Below are positions 21,909-30,159 of a stretch of 38,707 nt of DNA, in pieces (the first letter of the stretch is position 1; every line of letters starts with the position of its first letter). Under the pieces are notes generated by a model. It did no database searches. It worked only from the letters and a program-made list of their open reading frames with translations, and had not been told where the DNA came from. The translations under genes and the position numbers were made by a program. The stretch lies in the IMG/VR virus record IMGVR_UViG_3300046697_000019, positions 1-38,707 of that record; one strand, given 5' to 3'. This DNA is from a virus.

Positions 21909-22295
21909 TTATGCTTCCCCCCATGTTCCAGTTGGCAACAGCTTTATTGATCCTCTCATGTTTTCTGGAACTTCCTGTGTGCCGTCAACAAAATAAACCC
22001 TGGTTTCGTGCTTATATTGCTTCACCTTTGTTGCTGATCCAATTCCTGGAACCACTGCATCATCTGGCGCTGTGTCGAGTGCAAGCAGTGGGATAAGAAC
22101 TTCTCCGAGAGATGCATCAATCATGACAATTTCGCCTGCAACCAATGATTTCTTTTTGACTATCGTTCTTCCGCTCAGGATTGCCCACACGATGTTGGTT
22201 GCTAATGTAAGATCAATCACGTTTCCATCTATGTCAACAAATGAGATGTCGTAAAGCCTGTCGCTGCCAGAAGTCAGACTTAAATCCGTGGTCAT
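21909..22295 (-). CDS. BppU-N-like structural protein, 128 aa
   Basis: A beta-rich protein with the pattern LTSGSDRLYDISFVDIDGNVIDLTLATNIVW..., G(E/T)IVMIDASLGEVLIPL, Y.HETRVYFVDGT and a closing strand. This matches the small immunoglobulin-like domain at the N-terminus of baseplate/upper-tail proteins (BppU type), often used to hang fibres. Here it lies between fibre-like head genes and the connector, so it may attach the adjacent surface proteins to the virion. Confidence 0.45.
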   Translation of the reverse strand: MTTDLSLTSGSDRLYDISFVDIDGNVIDLTLATNIVWAILSGRTIVKKKSLVAGEIVMIDASLGEVLIPLLALDTAPDDAVVPGIGSATKVKQYKHETRVYFVDGTQEVPENMRGSIKLLPTGTWGEA

Positions 22296-22807
22296 GTCAA
22301 TTTCATATCCTTTTCAATAACCGCCGTTAACTTTTGTCTATATACTGTCAGCATTGGTGGCGTTCCATAGATCCTGCTGCAACTATACGGCAGCCAATCC
22401 ATCCAGGTTCCCGCGAGCGCAGTCATACGATTTTGAACAGTCAACGCTCTGGCGCAACCGTCATACAGTGGTGCATCGCCAGGGAGCGCAGTCATGACTA
22501 CCGGAATCCAAAACAGAAATGCGCAGCCGTTTATATCACGGTTTCCTGCAACCGCAGTTAACCTTACTGTTACTGTTGGATTTAAATAAACCGGAATTCC
22601 ACAACTGATTTGCATAGTTCCAGAAACCGTTGCACCCATCGTTTTTTCCAACAACATGGGTGCTGGCGTGCAACCACCTAACATTGGATACAATGCAGCA
22701 TTTCCTGCGGTCATCGTGTGCGTTATGGTTATGGTGGCAAGTGCCGTGTTGCAGCCTACTTCATATGTTCCGTTTGCCGCTATGGCGTGAAATGTCCAAT
22801 CCGTCAT
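22292..22807 (-). CDS. virion surface protein, unknown, 171 aa
   Basis: A beta-rich protein with many small residues and six cysteines, placed between two surface-protein genes and overlapping the next gene by 4 bases. No enzyme motif. The pattern of short strands (ATITITHTMT, ATVSGTMQISC, TVTVRLTAV) suggests a jelly-roll or immunoglobulin-like decoration or fibre protein. Family not recognised. Confidence 0.5.
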   Translation of the reverse strand: MTDWTFHAIAANGTYEVGCNTALATITITHTMTAGNAALYPMLGGCTPAPMLLEKTMGATVSGTMQISCGIPVYLNPTVTVRLTAVAGNRDINGCAFLFWIPVVMTALPGDAPLYDGCARALTVQNRMTALAGTWMDWLPYSCSRIYGTPPMLTVYRQKLTAVIEKDMKLT

Positions 22808-22809
22808 TT

Positions 22810-23568
22810 TTATGACATATATCCTTTAAACAGTCCAAGTTGGTCAAAGTAAATTATGCACTTGTCTGCACTAGCAGTGTTGCATTGCAGAATCCAGGGC
22901 GTTGATGAATACGTGTGTGCAAGATTTGTGGTCATAGTTAACGTTGTGGTCCCTGCGCCTGATGCAATAACGTTGGTTTCACTGGCGTTTGCATCCGCAA
23001 TATAGACCGATTGCCCATTGACAAATCCAGCGCCAGATGTCAGTCCAACGGTTTTTTGTCCAGACGTGTTCAACGGACCAGCACCTGTAAGCACTGTGTT
23101 GATCGCGCCGCCGGACAAATCAAGATAGCCGACTAATGGCCAGGTTGTGTTTGCGCCTGCAGTCTTTTTATAAATAATCGCGCCAACCATCGCGGAATAC
23201 GTCATGTTGGTAAGCATGATCCCGTTCGTGGTGCTATATGCTGTAGGCGCTTGAATACTGGCGTGACTTGCAGTAATGACATTATAATAAAACGGCGATG
23301 CCGTGGTTGAATCGGTGTAAGGTGCGAGTGTCACCAGTTGCATTCCGTTTGCCGCATAAGTTCCGGTTGCGCCTATATCAAAATTAAGCACATCCGACCA
23401 GTATTTTTTTGTCTTATCCTGCACATATGGCGCGCCACCGTAAACTCCAACCAGCGCCATCATGATTGTGTCGTTGGTCCAATCAAATGCCGTATCTGAT
23501 CCGACGGCACCGGCAAACAAGTTTCCTGCATAGTAATACAGATGGCCTGTTAAGTTTGTAAGTGTCAT
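22810..23568 (-). CDS. virion structural protein, 252 aa
   Basis: Starts with LTGHLYYYAGNLFAGAVGSDTAFDWTNDTIMMALVGV, a pattern I associate with phage structural proteins that begin by stating the tiny increase of a measured quantity across a particle. Two beta-rich regions follow, ending with NTASADKCIIYFDQLG. It lies between the SGNH hydrolase and the 171-aa protein in the block between capsid and connector genes. The role is inferred only from position: a head-attached or fibre protein. Confidence 0.5.
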   Translation of the reverse strand: MTLTNLTGHLYYYAGNLFAGAVGSDTAFDWTNDTIMMALVGVYGGAPYVQDKTKKYWSDVLNFDIGATGTYAANGMQLVTLAPYTDSTTASPFYYNVITASHASIQAPTAYSTTNGIMLTNMTYSAMVGAIIYKKTAGANTTWPLVGYLDLSGGAINTVLTGAGPLNTSGQKTVGLTSGAGFVNGQSVYIADANASETNVIASGAGTTTLTMTTNLAHTYSSTPWILQCNTASADKCIIYFDQLGLFKGYMS

Positions 23569-23589
23569 GTTAGGTTTTCCTTCTAGTTT

Positions 23590-24396
23590 TTAAACATTTA
23601 ATGCGGTATATCCAACCGGAATGCTGAACGATTGTTTGATTTCGCAAATTGCCGTTATGTGTTCGATTACAAAATCGGTTTCAAAGAAATCCAGATTAAT
23701 AGAATTGCCCATTGCTGAATACCCTGCAACATTTGGATGCGCTATACCGTCAGATGATAATGCCGGATTCACGCGCCCTGGATTGTTTGGATCGTCTAGC
23801 ACATCATAAAAGTCAATCAGATTGAAACCATTGGCTTCTGTATAGTCTGCCACCCACGCATTGATGTTGTTAACAGCATCAATATACATCTGCACGCATC
23901 CATCATAACCCCAATCTTCAACAAATGGCGTAACTGTGCAACACACTGGAATTATATCATTTGCAACTGCCGCGTCACACACAGTTTCAACGTTTCCCGT
24001 CACGAAAGCAACTGGATCACCAATTGCTGGCGATTGCCTATAAAAATGATTAATGTCGTTTACGCCACCCATAAAAACCACGTAGTCTGGTTGATAATAC
24101 ATTTGTCCAGATGAAAGTGTAGGTAGTGTGCCGTTAAGATATGCCGCAAATTCACTTAGAACATCACGCGGGACGCCGTGGCTAGGTGGGCTTCCTATTG
24201 AACCGCTGGTGTTACCACTTACGCCAATGTTTAAAACGATCCATCCTGGCAACCGCGTGTGGAGAATATATGGCCACGGAGCAGCCGGTTGTTCAATTAA
24301 TGGAGCCCACGGCAGAAAGGTAAATGGTTCATTGTATGGATAACCCGCAGTGATTGAATCTCCAATGCAGAGTATTGTCGGTGCTGCGTGTTTCAT
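23590..24396 (-). CDS. SGNH/GDSL hydrolase, 268 aa
   Basis: The start at 24396 fits the family; an upstream frame would overlap the lectin gene. Block I GDSITAG with catalytic S14 is at residues 12-18, block II NIGVSGN near 57, block III GGVNDI (N113), and block V DGIAHPN supplies D216 and H220. All four family blocks and the catalytic triad are present. Such enzymes remove acetyl or acyl groups from sugars. Located among surface proteins, it probably trims a host envelope or exopolysaccharide. No signal peptide, as expected for a virion protein. Confidence 0.85.
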   Translation of the reverse strand: MKHAAPTILCIGDSITAGYPYNEPFTFLPWAPLIEQPAAPWPYILHTRLPGWIVLNIGVSGNTSGSIGSPPSHGVPRDVLSEFAAYLNGTLPTLSSGQMYYQPDYVVFMGGVNDINHFYRQSPAIGDPVAFVTGNVETVCDAAVANDIIPVCCTVTPFVEDWGYDGCVQMYIDAVNNINAWVADYTEANGFNLIDFYDVLDDPNNPGRVNPALSSDGIAHPNVAGYSAMGNSINLDFFETDFVIEHITAICEIKQSFSIPVGYTALNV

Positions 24397-24404
24397 GCTT
24401 ATGC

Positions 24405-25640
24405 TTATTGCGGGATGTATTGCAGCCGTGACCCAATTGCTGCGCCTAAGTTTGACCCGCCCCCCATAGCAGTATTTTGAGTGACATACTCTTGCGTAGC
24501 CATACCACCACCCCCAGAGTATCCAGAAGTGTAACACGATATCACATATGCGTTGCTTGACGGCCTGGCGATGCCGACGCTGCAAAGCCACGCTGTTGTG
24601 TAGGCCGCGCCGGTGATTGCCATTGGGAACATCGCCCACGCATATGCCCCCGTTGTATTAATTGCGGAAACGTTACCGCCACCCGTTATCGTAAGGGTCA
24701 CGCCTGTGCTGGTGTATGGCGGCGAAACAGATGACATAGACGAGCCGGACGGACATGGGACAAAGCCATGATCTGCTATCCAGGGGGTGTATGATCCATC
24801 AATAAATATACCGTCGAGGTATTCCGCAATGTTGCCCCATAGGTTTTCCCACCCGCGGTATGATACCGCATTCGTTGTAGTCCCAGAACTATATGTTGCA
24901 CCGTTGTCGAGTGTAGAATAAACGACGTTGCCTGACGCGTTATTTAAACTTGCAGTGTGACCCGTGTTCTGAGCGCTTTTCGCGGACCACAAATACGTAA
25001 GATTATTAATCCCCGTGCCGACTGCACCACCAACATACCATGTAGCACATTCGACTACTGCCATTAATCGGATAGCTTCTAATGCTTGTATTTGTATAAG
25101 GCCCCATCCGCTGCCCCGTGCAGCAGCATACCCGCGCAGCGTGTCCATGATTTGTGACCCGCTCGTCATGGTCGTCGGTTGGACGCCGACCTTTGATTCA
25201 TATTTGCCGGTTGCCGCGTTGTAATATCCCTCAAACGCGCCTACTAAAACATATGGCAATCTTCTACCATTTGAAATAAACGCAGGGTGTAAATCTGAGG
25301 CAACAATCGTGTGTGTTGTAGTTCCGTCTTGATTACTAATAACATCGCCTAGCGCGTTTGAAATCCAAAATGCTACCTTATTCGTCGTGCCTGCATCTAT
25401 ATAGTAATAAAACGATTTTAGGACACCCACAGTTTGTCCATTAGCTCCAGATGCATCATAACCACATCCGCCACAATGCGCAGTCGGTGTGCCATTGTCG
25501 AGTATATTCCAGCGTCCGCACGCTGCCCATGGCTGCACGCTGTTAAACGCCGCGCCGGCGGTCATGCCGACGTTCGCACCTAAACGGATTAATGTTGGCG
25601 ATGAGTTGTTAGAAGTCCACAATACGCCGTATGCTGTCAT
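24405..25640 (-). CDS. C-type-lectin-fold surface protein, 411 aa
   Basis: The C-terminal two thirds have the lectin-like fold seen in phage receptor-binding proteins and in the 11602-13032 protein: LHPAFISN..., YVLVGAFEGYYN, helix IQIQALEAIRLMAVVE, and VSYRGWENLWGNIAEYLDG. Near the N-terminus a pair of cysteines (CGGCG) is present. Codon and base use look more GC-rich than the neighbours, suggesting later acquisition. It lies between capsid and connector genes, so it may sit on the head rather than the tail tip. Confidence 0.68.
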   Translation of the reverse strand: MTAYGVLWTSNNSSPTLIRLGANVGMTAGAAFNSVQPWAACGRWNILDNGTPTAHCGGCGYDASGANGQTVGVLKSFYYYIDAGTTNKVAFWISNALGDVISNQDGTTTHTIVASDLHPAFISNGRRLPYVLVGAFEGYYNAATGKYESKVGVQPTTMTSGSQIMDTLRGYAAARGSGWGLIQIQALEAIRLMAVVECATWYVGGAVGTGINNLTYLWSAKSAQNTGHTASLNNASGNVVYSTLDNGATYSSGTTTNAVSYRGWENLWGNIAEYLDGIFIDGSYTPWIADHGFVPCPSGSSMSSVSPPYTSTGVTLTITGGGNVSAINTTGAYAWAMFPMAITGAAYTTAWLCSVGIARPSSNAYVISCYTSGYSGGGGMATQEYVTQNTAMGGGSNLGAAIGSRLQYIPQ

Positions 25641-25643
25641 TTC

Positions 25644-26000
25644 TCACCTTTGAAACACAAAATTAATTATTCTGTCTGCGCCCTGCGAAACTGGCGATCC
25701 AGACGTTCCACTGCGCACTTTGAACCATCGAAATGGCGACAAAAGTGGGCCAGACGTATCAAGTGAAAATGCTGCACCTGCAGCAACTGCAGCAGAAGGA
25801 TTCACAGCGGTTCCTGCTTCGTTTGTCAATTCGTCAAACGTTCCACCAGATGAACCGGCTACTTGAAAAGACAAACTTGCAGCAGTCCACGCAGCTGGCA
25901 TTATAACGCCAATGCGCGTTGCGCCGCCAAGAAAATCAACAACTGAACTTAATGATGTGCCATTTGTAATAGTAACCGGCACAATCCATTTATATGGCAT
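25644..26000 (-). CDS. capsid decoration-like protein, 118 aa
   Basis: A small beta protein with low-charge strands (RIGVIMPAAWTAASLSFQVA, then GTFDELTNEAGTAV, then SPFRWFKVRSG) that resembles the jelly-roll or discoidin-like C-terminal domain of phage structural proteins. No cysteine or enzyme motif. It follows the terminator hairpin at 26030-26061, so its level may be lower than that of the capsid genes. Confidence 0.5.
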   Translation of the reverse strand: MPYKWIVPVTITNGTSLSSVVDFLGGATRIGVIMPAAWTAASLSFQVAGSSGGTFDELTNEAGTAVNPSAAVAAGAAFSLDTSGPLLSPFRWFKVRSGTSGSPVSQGADRIINFVFQR

Positions 26001-26029
26001 TTTTTATTTCCCCTCAGTTAAGATATAGG

Positions 26030-26061
26030 AAAAAAATAAAAGAAGTGGGCAAATGCCCACT
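26030..26061 (-). terminator. intrinsic terminator after the capsid genes
   Basis: On the minus strand AGTGGGCA and TGCCCACT form a perfect 8-bp stem with a 2-nt centre (26044-26061), followed by TTCTTTTATTTTTTT. It lies between the abundant head genes and the surface-protein genes, so it probably reduces read-through, giving the usual excess of capsid over minor proteins. Confidence 0.75.
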
Positions 26062-26069
26062 GTGTTGTT

Positions 26070-26540
26070 CTATGCTACAACCGTCGTGTAGTAAGGTCCG
26101 TGACGTAGGTTTGACTGAATCAGTGTTACATCAAACGAAACCGTGACTGAACCAGTTGCAGCATTAAGCCTGAACCAACGCTTGTTTCCTAGATATTCAA
26201 AGATATACGTGTGGCCATTGTCTGCCGCAGCGGTCATCGTAAGAACGCCTGCGGAAATCTTTGTGTTGCTGTTGTCATCACGCACAGCCAGTGTGTTCGC
26301 GGTTGGCGTAACTGCCGCGCCAGCGTCAGTTGCTGATACATCAGTCTCATACAACGTGAAAACGTAGTTTGAAACAGACGCGCTTGTAGTTGCGTGAAGC
26401 ACAAGCATATTGGTTTCAAAACCCTGCGTGTCAACGTTCGTGGTAGTGAACGCTGAGTTGAATGCAGCGGCGTTTGCGCACGAAGTGGCTTCAAAAAGCA
26501 CTTTGAGCTGCAGCCGGTGCAGCAAATCTTTCATTGACAT
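26070..26540 (-). CDS. capsid-associated structural protein, 156 aa
   Basis: A beta-rich protein with an N-terminal helix (MKDLLHRLQLKVLFEATS) and strands such as NYVFTLYETD, HTYIFEYLG and SVTVSFDVTLI. It comes three genes after the major capsid protein and just before a strong terminator, a place often held by head decoration or tower proteins. It overlaps the upstream helical gene by 10 bases. Family not certain. Confidence 0.5.
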   Translation of the reverse strand: MSMKDLLHRLQLKVLFEATSCANAAAFNSAFTTTNVDTQGFETNMLVLHATTSASVSNYVFTLYETDVSATDAGAAVTPTANTLAVRDDNSNTKISAGVLTMTAAADNGHTYIFEYLGNKRWFRLNAATGSVTVSFDVTLIQSNLRHGPYYTTVVA

Positions 26541-26689
26541 TTTTCTTTATCCTCATTTTCCATTTCGTTAATGGCATTTTGCAGCGCCTGGATTGCACCA
26601 ACAGCGGCATTGGCATTAGCCAACGCCACCTGCCGGTTGTTTTCATAAACAGCAATCATTTCCTGCAATTTTTCTTTGGTCAATTCCAT
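26531..26689 (-). CDS. small coiled-coil protein, 52 aa
   Basis: The ATG at 26689 is chosen since it is 4 bases after the upstream stop; a longer frame would enter that gene. Nearly all helical: LTKEKLQEMIAVYENNRQVA, then AIQALQNAINEMENEDKEKC. Short proteins with this pattern are common beside head genes of uncultured siphoviruses. Role unknown, perhaps trimeric stalk or assembly helper. Confidence 0.55.
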   Translation of the reverse strand: MELTKEKLQEMIAVYENNRQVALANANAAVGAIQALQNAINEMENEDKEKCQ

Positions 26690-26693
26690 TTGA

Positions 26694-27203
26694 TTAACCG
26701 TCCGTCCACACCGGAATCCTGTATATCGAAGCGCCAATGTAGATTCTAAGCGCCAATTGGTTTGCACAGAAAGCAGGCGTGCTTGTTCCATATGCAGATC
26801 CTGCGGTTGTGTCGCACGATGATCCCGCGCCGGTTACTTTAAATGCAGGATTTGTTGCGCCGCCATCAAGCGTGATCAGTCCAGTTGCTGCAGTGATCAC
26901 ACATTTTGACGTGCCAATAGTAACATCACCAGTTAATTGTGATGTGGTGTCAACTGTCAGTGCGCCCTTCGTCTGAATGTTTCCACTAGCAGCTGTGATC
27001 AATGCGCCGGTTCCCGCATATCCAGTTCCAATCGTCACATTGCCAGTTAATTGACTTGTGGTCGTTACCGACAATGACGTTCCTGCAGTGATTGAACCAG
27101 ATGGGCTGAAGTTTCCTGTGTATGCTACAGAGCCAATGGCAGAAACCACTAAACGGTTTCCACCCTGGTCAATGTAAACACCAGTTGTTTTTGTCACAAT
27201 CAA
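26694..27203 (-). CDS. beta-repeat head fibre-like protein, 169 aa
   Basis: Contains repeated blocks such as SLSVTTTSQLTGNVTIGTG and LTVDTTSQLTGDVTIGTS, each about 30 residues, typical of trimeric beta-helix fibre shafts. The C-terminal end (NQLALRIYIGASIYRIPVW) resembles the cap found in tail- or head-fibre proteins. It lies directly after the major capsid gene, where head fibres are found in several phages. Confidence 0.6.
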   Translation of the reverse strand: MIVTKTTGVYIDQGGNRLVVSAIGSVAYTGNFSPSGSITAGTSLSVTTTSQLTGNVTIGTGYAGTGALITAASGNIQTKGALTVDTTSQLTGDVTIGTSKCVITAATGLITLDGGATNPAFKVTGAGSSCDTTAGSAYGTSTPAFCANQLALRIYIGASIYRIPVWTDG

Positions 27204-27211
27204 TCACCAGA

Positions 27212-28435
27212 TTATGTTTGACAGGTCAATACTGTATATGCAAGTTCATTCACTGCACCGCCACCAACGCCCAGGCGCTCTGTGAATAGTGAAACAGCGC
27301 CTTTGGTCGTGATTTCATCACGGATGGTGTAGATTCCAGGGTTGTCAACAATCGTATATGCTTCCGTGAAATCACCATATGCAATCGGATATGTGGATGA
27401 ACCAATGTTTGGCATTGACGGAGAATAGAGAATGGGTTTTCCAAACAACATATCGCGCGACGGTCCAGGAAGTTCTGACGACAATCCGTATTGCTGCTGA
27501 ACGTTATCTTCTATCATATAACGTCCCATTCCGTCCTGGAATTTTCGCAGATATGCCTTCGTGCTTCTGTTCATAATCCAACAGGCGTTTTGCTGATATA
27601 CTTCAGGCAGTGCTTCCTGCATAGTTATCAGCACATCAAAGTCATTGATTGCTGCAGACGTGCCGGTGTGCGTGTTGGTCACGGAAGTTCCAGATTCTGT
27701 GGCAGCGGTCATAATGCCTTCAGGCTGTCCAGAACCAGTTCCATTGATAAATGCCGCGCCTTCAAGTTGCGCCATATAACGCGAAACCCGCTGCGTCATC
27801 CATCCTTCCACATCGAAAGCACCAATGCGTGCCATCTTCTGCGTCATTATCGGCATCGCATACATTGGATGCGTTGGAATGCGCATTTCATTAAGGGTCA
27901 TGTTGGCAGTTGCGCTGCGTGATCCTCTTTCAGAAGTCCATCCAGCAGGCATCGTGCCAGCTTCGCCAAGCATCACCAGTTCATCACCAGCGCGCAGCGT
28001 TTCAACTGACGCAATTCCACGAATTGGCGACACAAGTATAATAGCTTCAATTATTCGCGCGCTAACTTGTGGCGTGAGCCAGTAACCACCAGAAATCAAA
28101 TCGTTGGAGGCAACCGTTTTGTAGAATTCTGGAATTTCGGATTTGGAATGTGTTGCAACGTATTCTTTGACATAATCAAGCTGGTTGAAATCCTTCTTAG
28201 TCCACAGATATTTTTCAAAATCCGAGTTCCATTTAATTTCAATGTCGTCGTCTTTGTCCTTTCCGACAACGCCAGGTGCTTTGTTAAGCTTGGTTTCGAT
28301 GGCATCAATTCTGTCATTGAAAGTCTTTTGGCCAGCTTTGAATTCATCAAAATCTGTTGACATCTTACTGTTGTAGTCTGTCATTCCAGTTTGAAGTTCA
28401 TTCAAAAGCTGTTCCACGCTTTTTGTTTCTGCCAT
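27212..28435 (-). CDS. major capsid protein, HK97 fold, 407 aa
   Basis: Residues 1-100 are helical and charged, the typical delta (scaffold-like) domain to be removed by the protease. The mature part starts around 105 and shows classic HK97 features: SGGYWLTPQVSARIIEAI, the spine helix and E-loop region, INGTGSGQPEGI, then CWIMNRSTKAYLRKFQD, and LFGKPILYSPSMP. It follows the prohead protease gene by 3 bases. It forms the icosahedral shell. Confidence 0.93.
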   Translation of the reverse strand: MAETKSVEQLLNELQTGMTDYNSKMSTDFDEFKAGQKTFNDRIDAIETKLNKAPGVVGKDKDDDIEIKWNSDFEKYLWTKKDFNQLDYVKEYVATHSKSEIPEFYKTVASNDLISGGYWLTPQVSARIIEAIILVSPIRGIASVETLRAGDELVMLGEAGTMPAGWTSERGSRSATANMTLNEMRIPTHPMYAMPIMTQKMARIGAFDVEGWMTQRVSRYMAQLEGAAFINGTGSGQPEGIMTAATESGTSVTNTHTGTSAAINDFDVLITMQEALPEVYQQNACWIMNRSTKAYLRKFQDGMGRYMIEDNVQQQYGLSSELPGPSRDMLFGKPILYSPSMPNIGSSTYPIAYGDFTEAYTIVDNPGIYTIRDEITTKGAVSLFTERLGVGGGAVNELAYTVLTCQT

Positions 28436-28438
28436 AAT

Positions 28439-29521
28439 TTATATCCTCAATAGTTTATTCAATTCAGTTAATTTCAGTCGTATCTGTTCATCATTGTCAG
28501 ATTTGCCAGGCGCTGCAGCAGGTGCTGCAGCAGCACCAGTTGTTGGTTTTTCGCCGGGCTCGTTGTAGTCTGTGCCTGTCACTTGTGTTAATACGCCTTC
28601 GATTAAATCACCAGCTTGATCAAGCAAATCGTTTGCTTTTGTCAAGTCTGCTTCATTTTTAGTTGAAAGCACCCTACCGGCTTTTGTTTCCATAGTATTA
28701 CCATCAGCCTTTCCACCACCGGCCTTTGCATCTTCACGCTCTTTGATTCTGTCTGTGACTGCGCTGATGTGCGCACATTTGAATTCAAATTGCATGCTGT
28801 CTGCCTTCCATTCCAGTGGCGATTTGTCAGCACAATCATTGCCGTTTGCTTTGTTGATTTTACACATCGCAGCTTCAACAGCACTGTGCAGCCAATTCAT
28901 ATCAGATTGTGAAAAGCCAGTTAGCAGGTTGCCCTGCGCAGCCCATTGGTGCAATCGCCTGTGATAACTTGTTAAGTCCTGCAGGTTTTCCTTATTGATG
29001 CCTGCCAGCAAATCAGTTTTGTCCTGCGCTGTGATTGTTTTGGTGCGCATCACGTCTTTCACATCAGTGTTGACAGCTTCAGTGTTGCTTGGAAACGTCA
29101 CGTTGGAAATTTCCATCAGGCCAACATCCTGCAGATGGTTCACGCCTTCATCATCTTTGAAAGCCTTTCCATTATGCATAGTATAGCCAATACTGTTGCC
29201 GTCAATGTCACCATTCACTGCAGCTTCATATGCATCCTTTCCCCAAGAAGTTTTCAGATTGTATCGTGCCTGATATTTCAGACCATAATCATCTTCCCAC
29301 AGTTTCACAATTCGCCCTATAGGGCGCTTATAATCGTGCTGCCATAGGAACTTTAATTTTTTAGGATCAGCCAGTGCTTTCACAAACGCGCCACGATCAA
29401 CAACTTCTTTCTGGCTGTCAACAACGCCATAAACTGAAGCATAACCTTCAACAAATCCTTTTTCATCTGGAACTTCAAGTGGCAAAGAATTGTCTTTATA
29501 TCTCATTTCTGAATCTGTCAT
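28439..29521 (-). CDS. prohead protease, HK97 (S78) family, 360 aa
   Basis: The N-terminal 160 residues hold the protease: GYASVYGVVDSQKEVVDRGAF, catalytic H62 in LWQHDY, S110 in GNSIGY, and a conserved acidic residue in the GLMEISNVTFPSN strand. The remaining 200 residues are an unusual helical and cysteine-containing extension (including WLHSAVEAAMCKINKAN and an alanine/proline-rich linker), longer than in a simple protease and possibly an internal scaffold. It precedes the capsid gene. Confidence 0.88.
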   Translation of the reverse strand: MTDSEMRYKDNSLPLEVPDEKGFVEGYASVYGVVDSQKEVVDRGAFVKALADPKKLKFLWQHDYKRPIGRIVKLWEDDYGLKYQARYNLKTSWGKDAYEAAVNGDIDGNSIGYTMHNGKAFKDDEGVNHLQDVGLMEISNVTFPSNTEAVNTDVKDVMRTKTITAQDKTDLLAGINKENLQDLTSYHRRLHQWAAQGNLLTGFSQSDMNWLHSAVEAAMCKINKANGNDCADKSPLEWKADSMQFEFKCAHISAVTDRIKEREDAKAGGGKADGNTMETKAGRVLSTKNEADLTKANDLLDQAGDLIEGVLTQVTGTDYNEPGEKPTTGAAAAPAAAPGKSDNDEQIRLKLTELNKLLRI

Positions 29522-29618
29522 TTGATATAGCCACCACTATCTTTTAAAAATAAGTGAAATAAAAATTAGTGTCACGCATTCTATGTGTGAATTGCACACA
29601 TATGCACTATATAATTTA
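29522..29618 (-). promoter_or_regulatory. promoter region of the capsid operon with inverted repeat
   Basis: Minus-strand TAAATTATATAG at 29607-29618 is a TATA-like box that overlaps the stop of the resolvase-like gene. Downstream, TATGTGTG (29582-29589) and CACACATA (29595-29602) are perfect 8-bp arms around AATTG, where a repressor bound after the TATA box would block initiation. The protease ATG is at 29521. An AT-rich leader of about 60 bases follows. Confidence 0.5.
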
Positions 29619-30143
29619 TTGGAAAAATGGCGTTAAATCGTAGAAACCAGCATGTCTGGTGGTAACTATATACTTTTCAATTATATCCTTACACCACATG
29701 CCATTGTGGCCTTCCATCACGTGCATCATAAATTCGAACCAGGGAATGAACGCGCAACGATTGTGCGCACCTTTGCTTTTGATTTCGACAACCAAGTATG
29801 CGTTCCTGCCGCTGCGCGTGAAATAATCATCTAAAGCAAAAATCTGGTGCGTGCCGTCTGCAGTGTAGTGAAAATTTGATGTCCAGTAAATTTTCTTGGC
29901 GCTGGTTGATTTGCATTCAAACCCAAAGTGGCCAATTGGACTGTCAATAATTACATCACACGGCTGCTTATAGTATCGCTGTTGTGGCCAGCGTCTGACA
30001 TCTGCAGGAATGTCTTTAATGCGAAAATAGTTTTCAAACGATTTGACAATGCTGCGTTCAAAGTTCATTTTGGATAGCGCGAAACGTTGTCTGCGGCTCT
30101 TGAAATGTCTTTTAATTTCATCTATGGTTATTGATTGCTCCAT
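29616..30143 (-). CDS. Holliday-junction-resolvase-like nuclease, 175 aa
   Basis: The start at 30143 gives a product beginning MEQSITIDEIKRHF; a start at 30167 is possible. Pattern FERSIVKSFENYFR, then PCDVIIDSPIGHFGFECKST, where D and the E-x-K pair (FECKST) form a PD-(D/E)XK active site, then HQIFALDDYFTRSGRNAYLVVEIK, the Q-helix and strand typical of archaeal Hjc and RecU resolvases. A recombination or packaging-preparation role is likely: branch removal before packaging. It lies between head genes. Confidence 0.7.
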   Translation of the reverse strand: MEQSITIDEIKRHFKSRRQRFALSKMNFERSIVKSFENYFRIKDIPADVRRWPQQRYYKQPCDVIIDSPIGHFGFECKSTSAKKIYWTSNFHYTADGTHQIFALDDYFTRSGRNAYLVVEIKSKGAHNRCAFIPWFEFMMHVMEGHNGMWCKDIIEKYIVTTRHAGFYDLTPFFQ

Positions 30144-30159
30144 TAAAACATATAGTTTC

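Noticed and set aside
24397-24639. N-terminal extension of the SGNH hydrolase
   Set aside because: The added 81 residues overlap the lectin gene and look unlike protein; the family normally begins a few residues before the GDS block, as from 24396.
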